Shown here one piece after another: positions 30,301 through 40,522 of a DNA stretch of 64,000 bases. The position numbers and the translations under genes are program-made. The first letter of the stretch is position 1. Each line of letters opens with the position of its first letter. Below the pieces are notes generated by a model. The model saw only the letters and a list, made by a program, of their open reading frames with translations, was not told the origin of the DNA and searched no databases. Origin of the DNA: DATIRA01 sp963766505 (GTDB lineage: Bacteria; Pseudomonadota; Gammaproteobacteria; Steroidobacterales; Steroidobacteraceae); assembly GCA_963766505.1 (NCBI GenBank), contig CAVYAL010000002.1, positions 1-64,000 of the forward strand, in the 5' to 3' direction.

Positions 30301-31509
30301 TCAGCGCTCGATCTGGGCGCGCAGCGTGTCCGGGCCCGGCGCGTTGTTCTGCCAGGCTTCGGCCAGCACCGAGCTGGTCGGGCTCGTCTTGCGCAGCGCC
30401 CCGACCCGAGCCCCGACATGCCCGAAGGAGCTGCTCTGCCAGGTCGCTCCGAGGTCGTCCGACTGGACGCGCTGCGGGGTGATCAGGCCACCCTGGCTGG
30501 CCGAGACCTCGACGACGATGCGGGGACCGCTGACATCAGCGGAGTGCACGCGTGAGGGCTGCCTTCCTGGACCCGGTGCTGACGACGAGCGCAGGCTCGT
30601 CGAACGTCTCGCCGTCGTCGCCGCTGACCCTCGCCTTGATCTTGCCGGCATCGCTGTAGGCGACGACGACCTTCTGGCCGCGCGAGGCGACCTGCGGCAG
30701 CTGCACATCCTTCGCGGCCAGCCGGACCGCGGGCTGCCTGGTGATGGCGGGCGGCTTGCCCTCGGCCGACGAGGAAGCGCTTGATAGCGCAGGGCCCTGC
30801 CGTTCCCGGTGGTCCAGGCCACGTGCACCGAATCGGTGCTCGCGTCCACGGAGATACCACCCTTGAGATCCGCGTCGCCCGAGGCCATAGACCTTGCGGA
30901 ACGACGGTCGTCTCGCCCCGCGGCCTCGAGGCTGCGCAGCATGAGCTTGGCCCGCGGCTTGCCGAAGCTCTGCTCGAGCCAGGCGATGGCCAGCAGCTTC
31001 TTGCCGACGCAGGAGACGGACACGCCGCGGACCTTGCGGCTGGACGCCGCATCGGTGAGGTAGACCTGGCCGGGCTTGCCGTTGACGGTCCGGCTGGTCA
31101 GGAAGCACATCGCGGTCGGCTGTGTCGTCACCCGGGTAGTTGGCCACGCTGGCCGACCCAGATGCTGCCGGCACAGACTGTCCAGGGAGAGCCCGCGGGT
31201 GCCGTCACCGGCCACCCGGAACGTGCGCAGCTGGCCGTTCTTCTTGAGATACGAGCTGCCCCCGTCGGTGCTGTACGTCACGAAGAGCTCGCCGGGCTTG
31301 GCGGCCTGGCGCCAGCCGACGGCCACGACGGGGCCGGACGTTGCGCGTCTTGCCGGTCGCGGCGATGTCCTGGACGCGCAGCAGTTCCTCCTGCGCGCAG
31401 CGGATCGGGGTTGGCCGGTCCGTACGCCGCCCAACGCCGGGACGGCGGCTGCCATCGCCAGGGTCAGGGCCGCGGCGACGGCGAGCAGGAGTCTTCGCTT
31501 GACGACCAT
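30301..31509 (-). CDS. secreted beta-propeller-like (BNR/sialidase-type) protein (several frame breaks)
   Basis: From ATG 31509: a basic start, KRRLLLAVAAALTLAMAAAV and an Ala-Leu signal peptide. Then come repeated beta-strand blocks of the BNR type (VTYSTDGGSSYLKK, SVDASTDSVHVAWTTGNGRA, SDDLGATWQSSSFG). Frames change at least five times between 31400 and 30560. The Asp-box motifs suggest a sialidase-like propeller, but no catalytic Arg triad can be assigned through the breaks. It is an exported protein of unknown ligand. A 203-bp gap without a gene follows on its upstream side. Confidence 0.55.
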   Translation of the reverse strand: MVVKRRLLLAVAAALTLAMAAAVPALGGVRTGQPRSAARRRNCCASRTSPRPARRATSGPVVAVGWRQAAKPGELFVTYSTDGGSSYLKKNGQLRTFRVAGDGTRGLSLDSLCRQHLGRPAWPTTRVTTQPTAMCFLTSRTVNGKPGQVYLTDAASSRKVRGVSVSCVGKKLLAIAWLEQSFGKPRAKLMLRSLEAAGRDDRRSARSMASGDADLKGGISVDASTDSVHVAWTTGNGRALRYQALPRRPRASRPPSPGSPRSGWPRRMCSCRRSPRAARRSSSPTAMPARSRRGSAATTARRSTSLRSSSAPGPGRQPSRVHSADVSGPRIVVEVSASQGGLITPQRVQSDDLGATWQSSSFGHVGARVGALRKTSPTSSVLAEAWQNNAPGPDTLRAQIER

Positions 31510-31712
31510 GGCGTTCCTCCCAACACGGTCTCGTATGCGCGATGGCCCACCCTCTCGCCGCCAGCCTACCCGAAGGCGGGCAGCCGCGCAGGCGGTGCGG
31601 CCGGGTGCAGTCGCCCGGTCCTGTCACCCGTCACCGACGGACGGTCGGACACGCGACCGCCGCGGACTCCGGGGCCGCGAGCGACGGCCGATCCAGCGAC
31701 ACTCCCACGACG

Positions 31713-32240
31713 TCAGGTCGCTTCAGGTCCCTTGCGCAGGCCACCGCGGCGCGTCATGGCGTGGCTGGCCAGGGCAGCGACGCCCATGGCCACCAGCGCA
31801 CGCTCGGCCATCGGCATGGGCCGGACCACGGCCAGGAACTGGTCGGCACGGGCACGGTCGACCGTGGCGAGCAGAGCGCGTGCCCTCCGGCGGTCAGGGA
31901 AAGCACACGCTGCCGCCGGTCGGCCACCTCTTCGATGCCGCTCCAGGTAGCCACGCGCCACGAGTCCGGCAGACGATGCGGCTGGTGGCCGAGGGCGAGC
32001 GCTCCAGCTGCTCGGCCAGGTCAGCCGACGGTGAGGGTCACGGGACCGGCCACGGCGTAGAGTGCGGCCAGCTGCGTGAAGCCCAGTCGAGCGAGCCCAG
32101 TTGCTGGGCGAAGCCGATGACCAGCTCGCGCCAGAGGGCGCGCCCCACGGCGATGCGATCGGACAGCATGCGAGGGTTCTGGAGCTCATCGCGGCTGCCT
32201 GGACGACCGGTGAGAGCAGCGGATCATCCATCGTGTGCAT
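31713..32240 (-). CDS. MarR-family transcriptional regulator (frame breaks)
   Basis: Start ATG 32240 (MHTMDDPLLSP) or, more likely, the second ATG at 32231. Joined across breaks near 32202, 32193, 32033, 31958 and 31882 it reads LNPRMLSDRIAVGRALWRELV-like dimer helices. VADLAEQLERSPSATSRIV follows as recognition helix and VARGYLERRIEEVADRRQRVLSLT as the beta wing, the classic MarR fold, with a C-terminal hydrophobic helix. It is divergent from fabD and a perfect palindrome covers its start. By analogy with FabT, a MarR regulator of fatty-acid synthesis in Firmicutes, it may control the fab genes. That link is inference. Confidence 0.72.
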   Translation of the reverse strand: MHTMDDPLLSPVVQAAAMSSRTLACCPIASPWGAPSGASWSSASPSNWARSTGLHAAGRTLRRGRSRDPHRRLTWPSSWSARPRPPAASSAGLVARGYLERHRRGGRPAAACAFPDRRRARALLATVDRARADQFLAVVRPMPMAERALVAMGVAALASHAMTRRGGLRKGPEAT

Positions 32241-32253
32241 GATTGCACACGAT
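32230..32253. promoter_or_regulatory. perfect palindromic operator between marR and fabD
   Basis: Two 10-bp arms, ATCGTGTGCA and TGCACACGAT, flank TGAT. It overlaps the first possible marR start codon and lies 111 bp upstream of the fabD start. The size and symmetry fit a MarR dimer site controlling both directions. Confidence 0.75.
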
Positions 32254-32363
32254 TCGGCGGCGCGGCGTCGTCGACTGCTAGGGTGCAGGGTGGCGCGTCG
32301 TGCGCGCCACGCCGCGCTGGCAGAGCCCGGCGGCGCAGCCGACAGATCGGAGGTATCGATCGT

Positions 32364-33333
32364 TTGCCGCCTGCCTACATCTACCCGGGCCAGGGCTCAC
32401 AGTCGGTGGGCATGGGCAGAGCCCTGGCCGCCGCGTCGCCGGAGGCCGCCGCCGTCTGGAGGCGGCTGACGAGGCCCTCGGCGAGCCGCTCTCGCAGGCT
32501 GGCCTGGGAGGGCCCGGCCGAACAGCTGGACCTGACCGTCAACGCGCAGCCGGCCCTGCTGGCCGCGTCGATCGCCGCACAGCGCGCGCTCGAGGCCGCG
32601 CTCGGCCTGCGGCCCGGCGCGCCTCGCGGCCGCCGGCCTACTACGCCGGCCACTCCATGGGCCAGTACAGCGCCATGGTCGCCGCCGGCGTGCTCGACCT
32701 TGGTGACGCCCTCCGCCTCGTCCGCGAGCGCGGTCGCCTCATGCAGGCCTCCTCTGGCGATGGCGCCATGGCCGCCATCATCGGCCTGCCCGACGAGCGC
32801 ATCGAGGAGCTGGTGGCCATCGGCGGCTGCCGCGGGCATCCTCACCGTGGCCAACCGCAACTCGCCCGGCCAGATCGTCATCAGCGGGCAGCGCGCGGCG
32901 GTAGAGGCCGCGGCGGCCGCCGCCAGGGACCTCGGCGCGCGCCGTGGCATGGTGCTGCCGGTCAGCGTGGCCGCGCACTCGCCGCTCATGGCCGAGGCCG
33001 CTGCGGGCATGCGCCGCGCCCTGGCCGACGTCGTCTTCGGCGACCCGCGCGGCGCCCCTGCTGGCCAACGCCGATGCCAGCCTGCTGACCGACGGCGAGG
33101 CCTGCCGCGCAGGAACTCATCGACCATCTCACCCGGGGCGTCGACTGGGTCACCGCCGTCGGAGCACATGGCTGGCGCCGGCGGCGGACACCTTCGTCGA
33201 GGTCGGACCCGGCAAGGTCCTCACCGGCCTCGTCCGTCGCATCGCCGGGGACGCCACCACCATCGCCATCGACGACATCACCACCGAGCGCGGCCTGCGA
33301 ACTGCCCGCCGAGCATCGACCGCACAGGAGTAG
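32364..33333 (+). CDS. fabD: malonyl-CoA:ACP transacylase (many frame breaks)
   Basis: Loads malonyl groups onto acyl carrier protein. The probable start is TTG 32364, with GGAGG at about 32349. YIYPGQGSQSVGMGRAL, LDLTVNAQPALLAASIAAQ, then the nucleophile elbow AGHSMGQYSAMVAAG (Ser). PVSVAAHSPLMAEAA carries the catalytic His, and TFVEVGPGKVLTGLVRR closes it. Seven GC-unit losses plus one lost and one gained G explain all frame changes and give 328 codons. It is the first gene of the group fabD-fabF-fabF. Confidence 0.85.
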
Positions 33334-33343
33334 ACCCAGCACC

Positions 33344-34616
33344 ATGCGCCGTCCTGACTACGACCGACGCGTGGCCGTCACCGGCCTCGGCATCATCAGC
33401 CCCGTCGGCAGTGACATCCCCACCGCCTGGCACAACATCGTCGAGGGCAACACCGGCCTGCAGCGCATCACGCGCTGGGATCCCGAGGTGACCCCCTGCC
33501 ACGCAGCCGGTGAGGTCAACGACTTCGAGCCCAAGGACTGGATGGACTTCAAGGCCGTCCGTCGCACCGACAAGAACGTCGTCTTCGGCGTGGCCGCGGC
33601 CAAGCAGGCGCTGGCCGATTCCGGGCTCGTCATCGACGCCGACAACGCCGAGGACATCGGCGTCATCTTCGGCTCCGGCGTCGGCGGCCCGGCGCTCATG
33701 GCCGAGGCCATCAGCACCCTGCGAGACCAAGGGCCCCAAGTCGGTGAGCCCCTTCTTCATCGCCAACATGCTGCCCGACACGGCCTCCGGCCAGATCGCC
33801 ATCGAGCTCGGCGCCAAGGGCCCCAACATGTGCATCGTGACGGCCTGCTCGACGGGCACCCACAACATCGGCGAGGCCGCCGAGGGCATCCGCCGCGGCG
33901 ACTACATGGCTGCCATCTGCGGATCGACGGAGACGCCGCTGTACGAGGTCGGCTACATCGGCTTCTCCAACATGCGCGGCATGGGCACGCCGCGTGAGGG
34001 TCGGCCGCTCGGCGGACATCTCGCGACCCTTCGACCGCACGCGCGACGGCTTCGTGCTCGGCGAGGGCGCCGGCGCCATGATCGTCGAGGACCTCGAGAT
34101 GGCCAAGGCCCGCGGCGCCACCATCTACGCGGAGGTCGTGGGCTACGGCAACGCGGCGGATGCCTGGGACCTCATCCAGCCGGTCGAGAAGGGCGACGGC
34201 GTGCGCCGAGCCATGGAGATGGCCCTGGAGCGCCACGGTGTGCCGCGCGACGAGATCGACCTCATCAACCCGCACGGCACCTCGACACCGCTGGGCGACC
34301 TGCGCGAGGCCGAGGCCATCAAGGCCGTCTTCGCGCGATCGCTACCGCGGAGGTCGCCATCAGCGCCACCAAGTCGATGACCGGCCACCTCATGGGCGCG
34401 GCGGGCTGCGGTCGAGGCGGTCTTCACGGTCCTCTCGGTGCATCACCAGGTCGCGCCGGTCACCCTCAACTACCTCGAGCCTGATCCCGAGATCGACCTC
34501 GATATCGTGACCACGGCGACTCGCGCGAGATGCGCATCCGCTACGCCATGAGCGACAACATCGGCCTCGGCGGCCACAACGGCGCGGTCATCTTCAAGCG
34601 CTACGCCGGCGACTGA
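33344..34616 (+). CDS. fabF: beta-ketoacyl-ACP synthase II, first copy (frame breaks)
   Basis: Claisen condensation of malonyl-ACP with acyl-ACP. ATG 33344, 10 bp after fabD: RRVAVTGLGIISPVG, IVTACSTGTHNIGEA (catalytic Cys), LINPHGTSTPLGD (first His) and SATKSMTGHLMGAAG (second His), then IGLGGHNGAVIFK. The triad is complete. Frame changes near 33726, 34002, 34340, 34355, 34408 and 34517 (two units) need seven GC units, giving 429 codons. Confidence 0.87.
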
Positions 34617-34715
34617 CGCCGACCGCGGATCCCGGGCCGACGCGAGCCGGTCGACGCGATCGGGCCCGCGCTGGGCTACGATCCACGCAGCCAGCAGCCA
34701 GGAGTCGCGAGCACC

Positions 34716-35987
34716 GTGCCTGAGACCGATCCGTCCCGCCGCGCTGTCGTCACCGGCCTCGGCGCCGTCACCCCCATCGGCAACGACCACCCCACGTTCT
34801 GGAGCAACGCCGTGGCCGGGGTCAGTGGCGGCGGCCCCATCACCCACTTCGACGCCTCCGACCTGGACGTGCGCATCGCCGCCGAGGTCAAGGACTTCGA
34901 CCCGGCAGTGGCCATGAACCCCAAGATGGCCCGGCGCATGAGCCGCTTCATCCACCTGGGCATGGCCGCCGGCAAGGAGGCCATCGCGGACGCCGGCCTG
35001 GACTTCTCCGCGTGGACCCCCGAGCAGCGTGACCGCGTGGCCGTGGCCGTCAACACCTCCGGTGGCGGCATCGAGCAGGTCATCGAGGGTCACGACACCA
35101 TCCGAACCCGGGGGGCGCGCTTCGTCAGCCCCTTCGCCATCCCGGCGCTGTCCGGCTCCATGGCCGCCTGCCAGATCTCCATGGAATACGGCCTGACCGG
35201 TCCGGTCATCACCCAGGTCGCCGCCTGTGCCTCCAGCGTCATCTGCTTCCTCGACGGCCTGCGCATGATCCAGCGCGGCGAGGTCGATGTCGTCATCGCC
35301 GGCGGCACGGAGGCACCCGCTGCTGAAGATGGGCTTCGCGGCGCTCTCGAACATGGGCGCCCTGTCCAGGCGCAACGACGAACCCGAGAAGGCCTCCCGA
35401 CCGTTCGACCGTGACCGCGACGGTTTCCTCTTCGGGGAGGGCGCCGGCGTCATCGTGCTGGAGTCGGCCGAGCATGCCCTGCGCCGCGGGGCCACCATCC
35501 AGGCCGAGGTCATCGGTGCCGCCCTCACCGCCGATGCCTTCCACATCTCGGCGCCGGAACCCACCGGGCGCGGCGCCGCCATGGCCATGCGCAAGGCCAT
35601 CGCTGGACGCCGGCATCAGCGTTGACGAGGTGGACTACATCGTCGCGCACGGCACGTCCACGCCGCTCAACGACGTCACCGAGACGCGCGCCATCAAGGC
35701 GGCCCTGGGTGAGCATGCCTACCGCACCGCCATCTCCTCACCCAAGTCGATGGTGGGCCATCTCCTCGGCGCGCGCCGGCGCGGTGGCGGCCCTGGTCGG
35801 CATCGGGGCCATCCGCGAGGGCGTCATCCCGCCGACCATCAACCTCGACAACCCTGACCTGCCCGAGTGCGATCTCGACTACGTGCCGAAGGTGGCCCGG
35901 AAGACACGCGTCGACACGGCCATGGTCAACGGCTTCGGCTTCGGCGGACAGAACGCGGTCGCCGTCTTCCGCCGCTTCGAGGCCTGA
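34716..35987 (+). CDS. fabF: beta-ketoacyl-ACP synthase II, second copy (frame breaks)
   Basis: GTG 34716, 99 bp after the first copy. RRAVVTGLGAVTPIGND, TQVAACASSVICFLDGL (Cys), YIVAHGTSTPLND (His), SSPKSMVGHLLGA (His) and GFGFGGQNAVAVF. The triad is present here too, so this is a second working condensing enzyme. It may differ in chain length or serve a special lipid. Sequence around the active Cys differs clearly from the first copy, so it is not a recent duplicate. Three GC-unit losses (near 35317, 35605 and 35775) account for the broken frame, giving 426 codons. Confidence 0.86.
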
Positions 35988-35995
35988 ACGGGGCC

Positions 35996-37377
35996 ATGCG
36001 TCGGGCGCTGGCGCTGGCCATCGCGCTCAGCCTGGCGGCACTCAGCGGCACGCCTGCCGCAGCGCAGTCCGAGACGGCATCGCCGGCTGCCCGCCTGGAC
36101 GAGGACACCGCCCCGGCCGGTGTCGCGCCCGACATCATCGTGGTCATGGTGGACGACTTCGGCTATCTGCCCGATGAGCGCGTCCTGGAGCGCCTGCCCA
36201 ACACGCGCCGACTCTGGCTGGATGGGGGCCTGCGCTTCGAGCAGATGTATGACCAGACACCGCTGTGCGGTCCCTCGCGCGCCTCGATGCTGACCGGCAA
36301 GAACACGCTCAACCACGGCGTCGTCAGGAACGACCCCCGGCCCCTGGACGACACCGAGACGGTGGCGGTCGCGCTGCAGCAGGCCGGGTATCACACGACC
36401 ATGGCCGGCAAGTACCTCAACCGCTACGACGGCTCGGTGGTGCCGCCTGGCTGGGACCGGGCGTTCATGCTCAAGTCCGAGACCAGGCCCAGCTTCTGGC
36501 TGGACGGGCGGTCGGTCGCCTTCCCGGGCCGCTTCAGCGATGACGTCATCCGCCAGCAGGCGGTCCGCTGGCTGCGTCGCGCCCCGGTCGAACAGCCGCT
36601 TCTGGCCTGGGTCTCCGATGGGTGCGCCGCACGTCTGCGAGAGCGACGGGCCGCAGTGCTACGAGCCGGAGGTGATGCCCCGCGACCAGGGCGCACGGGC
36701 CTGCGCCTCCATCTCCCGGTTCCGGCCACCCAGCTACACCATCGAGACCAACCCGCTGGAGGTCCGCGCCATGCCGCCCTGGCCCGCCGGCTGGCGCCTG
36801 CGCCGCATCTGCGAGTCGCTGCTGGTCGTGGACCGCATGGTCGGGCGAGTTGGTGGCAGCGCAGGCGGAGCGGGAGCGGCCGGCCTGGTTCATCTTCCTG
36901 TCCGACAACGGCATGTCCTGGGGCCAGAAGGGCTTCTCGCTCAAGCACACGCCCCCGTCCTCGCGTGTCCCGTTCTACGTGGCCGGCCCGGGCGTGGCGC
37001 CCGGCAGCACCCCGGCCCTGACCTCGAAGATCGACATCGCGCCCACCATCGCCGCGCTGGCCGGCCTGGAGCTGCCCTGGGCCGACGGCACGAGCTTCCT
37101 GCCACTGCTTCGTGGCGAGCCGTTCGAGGGCCGCAGCGAGCTCCTGGAGGTCATGCCCAGGTCGAGCGACCGCGGTTACGCTGGCTGGGAGGCCCTGCGC
37201 ACGCCGGAGTACCGCTTCATCCGCTGGGACATCGGCCAGCGCGAGCTCTACGACCTGGTGGCAGACCCCTGGCAGCGCCAGGACCTGGTGACCGAGGAAC
37301 CCGAGCTGGCGGCTCGCATGGAGGCGCGCCTCGATGAGCTGCTGGCTGCCTCGGCGCCGGAGGTGACGCCCGGCTGA
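35996..37377 (+). CDS. secreted sulfatase (two frame breaks)
   Basis: ATG 35996, 8 bp after fabF. Signal peptide RRALALAIALSLAALSGTPAAA. The sulfatase core has VVMVDDFGYLPDE (metal-binding Asp pair), then PLCGPSRASMLTGK, where the Cys of C-x-P-S-R is the residue converted to formylglycine. HTTMAGKYLNRYD and SDNGMSWGQKGFSLKHTPPS supply further metal ligands. Frames shift near 36585 and 36845, giving 462 codons after repair. The substrate is a sulfate ester, unspecified. No formylglycine-generating enzyme is visible in the window. Confidence 0.82.
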
Positions 37378-37378
37378 T

Positions 37379-37873
37379 TCAGGTGTCGCGGGGGCGGCCC
37401 GGGAAGCCCCGGCCCTCATACGCCTGCAGGCTGGCCAGCAGTCCGGCCGGCATGCGCATGACCTTGCCGGAGACGAGGTCGTAGAAGACCTGCACGGTCG
37501 AGCCGTCCGCGACCAGGCGTGCCCTGTCACCGACTGGATCGTCCACGTCGATGCGGTACTCCAGGCTGAAGGACGAGCGCCCCACCCAGCCGACCCGGCA
37601 CCAGCACGACAGCGCCTCGCCATAGAGCGCCGGCGCCCGGTACGTGATGTGCGCCTCGGCGATGACGAAGGTGCGCCGCTCGGCATCGGGCCCGGTCCCG
37701 AAGGGATGGCCCACCACCGCGGTGTAGTAGCCACCGCGAGCCATCTCGAAGTACGACAGGTAGACGGCGTTGTTGACGTGGCCCAGGGCATCGGTATCGC
37801 CGTAGCGGATCTCGATGCGGTGGCGATAGCGGAACTCGCCATCGAAGGGCCGGGGCCGGACGGTGCTGCTCAC
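37379..37873 (-). CDS. 4HBT-family acyl-CoA thioesterase
   Basis: 164 residues from GTG 37873. Hot-dog fold signature IRYGDTDALGHVNNAVYLSYFEMAR, with the active-site Asp of the D-x-x-G-H-V-N-N motif. A VGRSSFSLEYRI strand and a C-terminal helix follow. It hydrolyses acyl-CoA or acyl-ACP thioesters. The stop faces that of the sulfatase with one base between. The frame is intact. Confidence 0.87.
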   Translation of the reverse strand: MSSTVRPRPFDGEFRYRHRIEIRYGDTDALGHVNNAVYLSYFEMARGGYYTAVVGHPFGTGPDAERRTFVIAEAHITYRAPALYGEALSCWCRVGWVGRSSFSLEYRIDVDDPVGDRARLVADGSTVQVFYDLVSGKVMRMPAGLLASLQAYEGRGFPGRPRDT

Positions 37874-37962
37874 TGCGGCGATGCTAGCGCCCTGGTGCTG
37901 GACAGCGCGAGCCCGCTGCGCGGGCCGACGCACAGGCGGCACGGTGCCGTACCGTAGGCTCG

Positions 37963-38757
37963 ATGCCGAACCTGGACGAACAGACCTCCAGTACCTCCAT
38001 CGAGCGTGGACGGCCCAGCTACTCGTGGCGCTACGGTCAGGACCGGCGGCTGGAGATGGTGCACCGCTTCGTGGACCTTGACGACGCCCGCATCCTCGAC
38101 GTCGGCTGCGGCATCGGCACCTACGTGCGTCGCTTCCGACAGTACTCGCGACGATGTCCATGGCATCGAGGTGGAGCCCGAGCGCGTGGCCGAGGCCAGC
38201 GCCGAGTTGCCCAACATCGTCCTGGCCGTGGGTGAGGCCCTGCCCTACCCCGACGACCACTTCGACCTGGTGTTCTCCAACGAGGTCATCGAGCACGTCG
38301 ACGACGATCGGGCCACGGCTGCCGAGATGGTGCGCGTGACCAGGCCGGGCGGGATCATCGTCGCCTTCGCGCCCAATCGGCTCTATCCCTTCGAGACCCA
38401 CGGCGCCTACTTCGGGAAGCGCTACGTCTTCGGCAACATCCCGCTCATCAACTGGCTGCCCGATCCCTGCGCGACCGCTTCGCGCCGCACGTGCGCGCCT
38501 ACACGCAGCGCGGCCTGCGCGCCCTCTTCGCAGGCCAACCCGTGAGGCTGATCCACCACCGCATCATCTATCCCGGCTTCGACAACATCAGCGCCCGCCA
38601 CCCGCGACTGGGCAGGCTCCTGCGTCGCGCGCTGTACGTCGCCGAGCACACCCCGCTGCACACCTTCGGGCTGTCGCACTTCCTGGTGCTGCGGAAGGTG
38701 GGGCCGATGCCCGCCCGGGCGACGCAGGCTGCTGCGCCGCACGCGGACGCGGACTAG
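37963..38757 (+). CDS. class I SAM-dependent methyltransferase (frame breaks)
   Basis: ATG 37963. Motif I DARILDVGCGIGTYVRRF, the acidic loop VEPERVAEASAE, FDLVFSNEVIEHVDDD and VRVTRPGGIIVAFAPN define a Methyltransf_11-type fold. The substrate is unknown; the C-terminal YTQRGLRALFAG and LRRALYVAEHTPL segments do not identify it. Breaks near 38147 and 38468 (one GC unit, one lost C) give 266 codons. The TAG stop shares the CTAG palindrome at 38754-38757 with the convergent glycosidase-like gene. Confidence 0.8.
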
Positions 38758-40456
38758 AGGTCTTCGGGCGTCTCCGACGCGACCGGGTCGACCACCCAGG
38801 CCTCGACGACCAGCGGCCTGGACCAGTTGCCCGCGAGGTCCCGCCACTGCACGTGGATGGAGCGCGGGCCGGGCTCGGACGAGCCACCGGTCTCCGGGTC
38901 CGCGAGCGGGAACTCGATACGCTCCGTCGCCGGGTAGGTCCGGCCGGTGACGAGCTGACCGTCCCCTGCCAGCTCGCCATCGAGGCCGATGCGAGCGAGC
39001 AGCAGGCCGCTGCCGTCGACGCTGTCAGAGGCGAAGAGTCGCAGGGCTGCGCTGCCCTCGACGACATCGCGGCCCTCGAGGTCGCCGCGGATCGTCTCGG
39101 GATCGAGCGACGCCGAGCCGTTGGGTGGCGCGGTGTCGGCGCGTGGCTGCAGCCGCTCACGCAGCGTCCACCACATCTCCTCACGGCCGGCCTCGTGCCC
39201 CAGGGCCCAGATGCCGACCCCGGCCAGCCCCTGCTCGATGGCGAAGTCGATCTTGGTCCCGAAGCTGTCCGGGTCGTCGTACCAGACCTGGCGCCACACC
39301 GGCGGGCAGGTCGCGCACTGCCGGCTCGGGTAGGCCGTCCACGCCGACGCCTGATCGGGCTGGTAGCGGCGCCCGGACCGGCCGGCCAGCTCGACCGCCT
39401 GTGCGTATGACGGACTGGCCGCACCGTCGATGCCGCGGCCCGAGATGGTCGCCGCGCGGGCCTGGTCGCTGTCGGTCGACCAGGCCTTGCCGTACCACGG
39501 CAGCGCCAGCACGAGCTTGTCGCCGGGCACCTGGGCCAGCGCTCGCTTCGACCGTCGTCGCCAGGTCTCCGCTGGCCTGGTCCTGCAGAGGCGCCGTGGA
39601 GCCGGCCACCTGGGCATCGTCGGTGCGGTAGTTGTAGCCCATGATGATGGCCAGGTCGGCGGCATCATCGGCCGTCAACCCGGCCAGGTCGTAGCCGGCC
39701 AGGCTGGCCACCACGTCGACGCTGAGGTGCAGCTCCGGATCCACCTCGTCCAGCGCCGCTCTGACCTCGCGCACGAAGGTCACGAAGGTGTCGGCGAGAT
39801 CGTCGGGCATGGGTTCGAAGTCGAGGTTGACGCCGTCGAAGCCGCGCTGGCTCACGAGCCGGGCGATGCGCTCTGCCAGCGCCCGCCGGTCCGCCCTGGA
39901 GCCGAGCAGGGCCCGGGTCCGTTCCAGCGTGCCCTCCGTCCAGCCGAAGCGCTGGATGGTGACCACCATCCTGACGCCATCGGCCTGGAGATCCTGCTTG
40001 AGCGATGCGAACTCCTCGCTCTCGAGGGCCTTCCAGCCGGGCGGCACGTCACCGGACGGCTTGGCCGAGACGAGCCGGCCGTCGCCCGATGCTTCCACTC
40101 CGTGGAAGGCGACCAACGTCAGGAGGTCGCTATCGAGGGCGAGAGCGGCATCCGCGAGCAGCCAGCTGGGCAGGAAGCCCACCACCTCCGCCTCGACAGG
40201 CTGGGGTGTCGGCGCCGGCGTGGGAGCGGGCATCGGTGTCACGAGCAGCGGCGGTGACGGAGACGGGCTGACCGGGTCCGCGGCTGCACTGGACGCGGCT
40301 GAAGGCTCCGGGGACTGGCCTCGTGCCCGACCTGTCGGTCACGGTGATGCAGGCCGAAGCCACGAGCGGCAGGCTGAGCAGCAGCAGCCAGGCAGCGGCG
40401 GCGACCCGGCTTGGCCGCGCTGGACGGAGGTCAGGGCGTTGGCGCATCGTCACCAC
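38754..40456 (-). CDS. GH18-type lipoprotein (spore-germination/YaaH-like hydrolase; two frame breaks)
   Basis: N-terminus LLLLSLPLVASAC looks like a lipoprotein signal. A Pro/Thr linker (TPMPAPTPAPTPQP) follows, then VGFLPSWLLAD, the start of a GH18 barrel. The catalytic D-x-x-D-x-E is present as FDGVNLDFEPMP. LVLALPWYGKAW and AGVGIWALGHEAGREEMWW complete the barrel, and a C-terminal beta-domain (SIHVQWRDLAGNWS) may bind polymer. It probably cleaves peptidoglycan- or chitin-like beta-1,4 glycans at the cell surface. Two GC-unit losses (near 40310 and 39545) repair the frame to 569 codons. Confidence 0.8.
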
Positions 40457-40522
40457 GGCACCCTACCAAGGATCGGCGTTCCATGGCGCCACCGCGAACG
40501 CCATGTCATGGCTCAGGGATGC

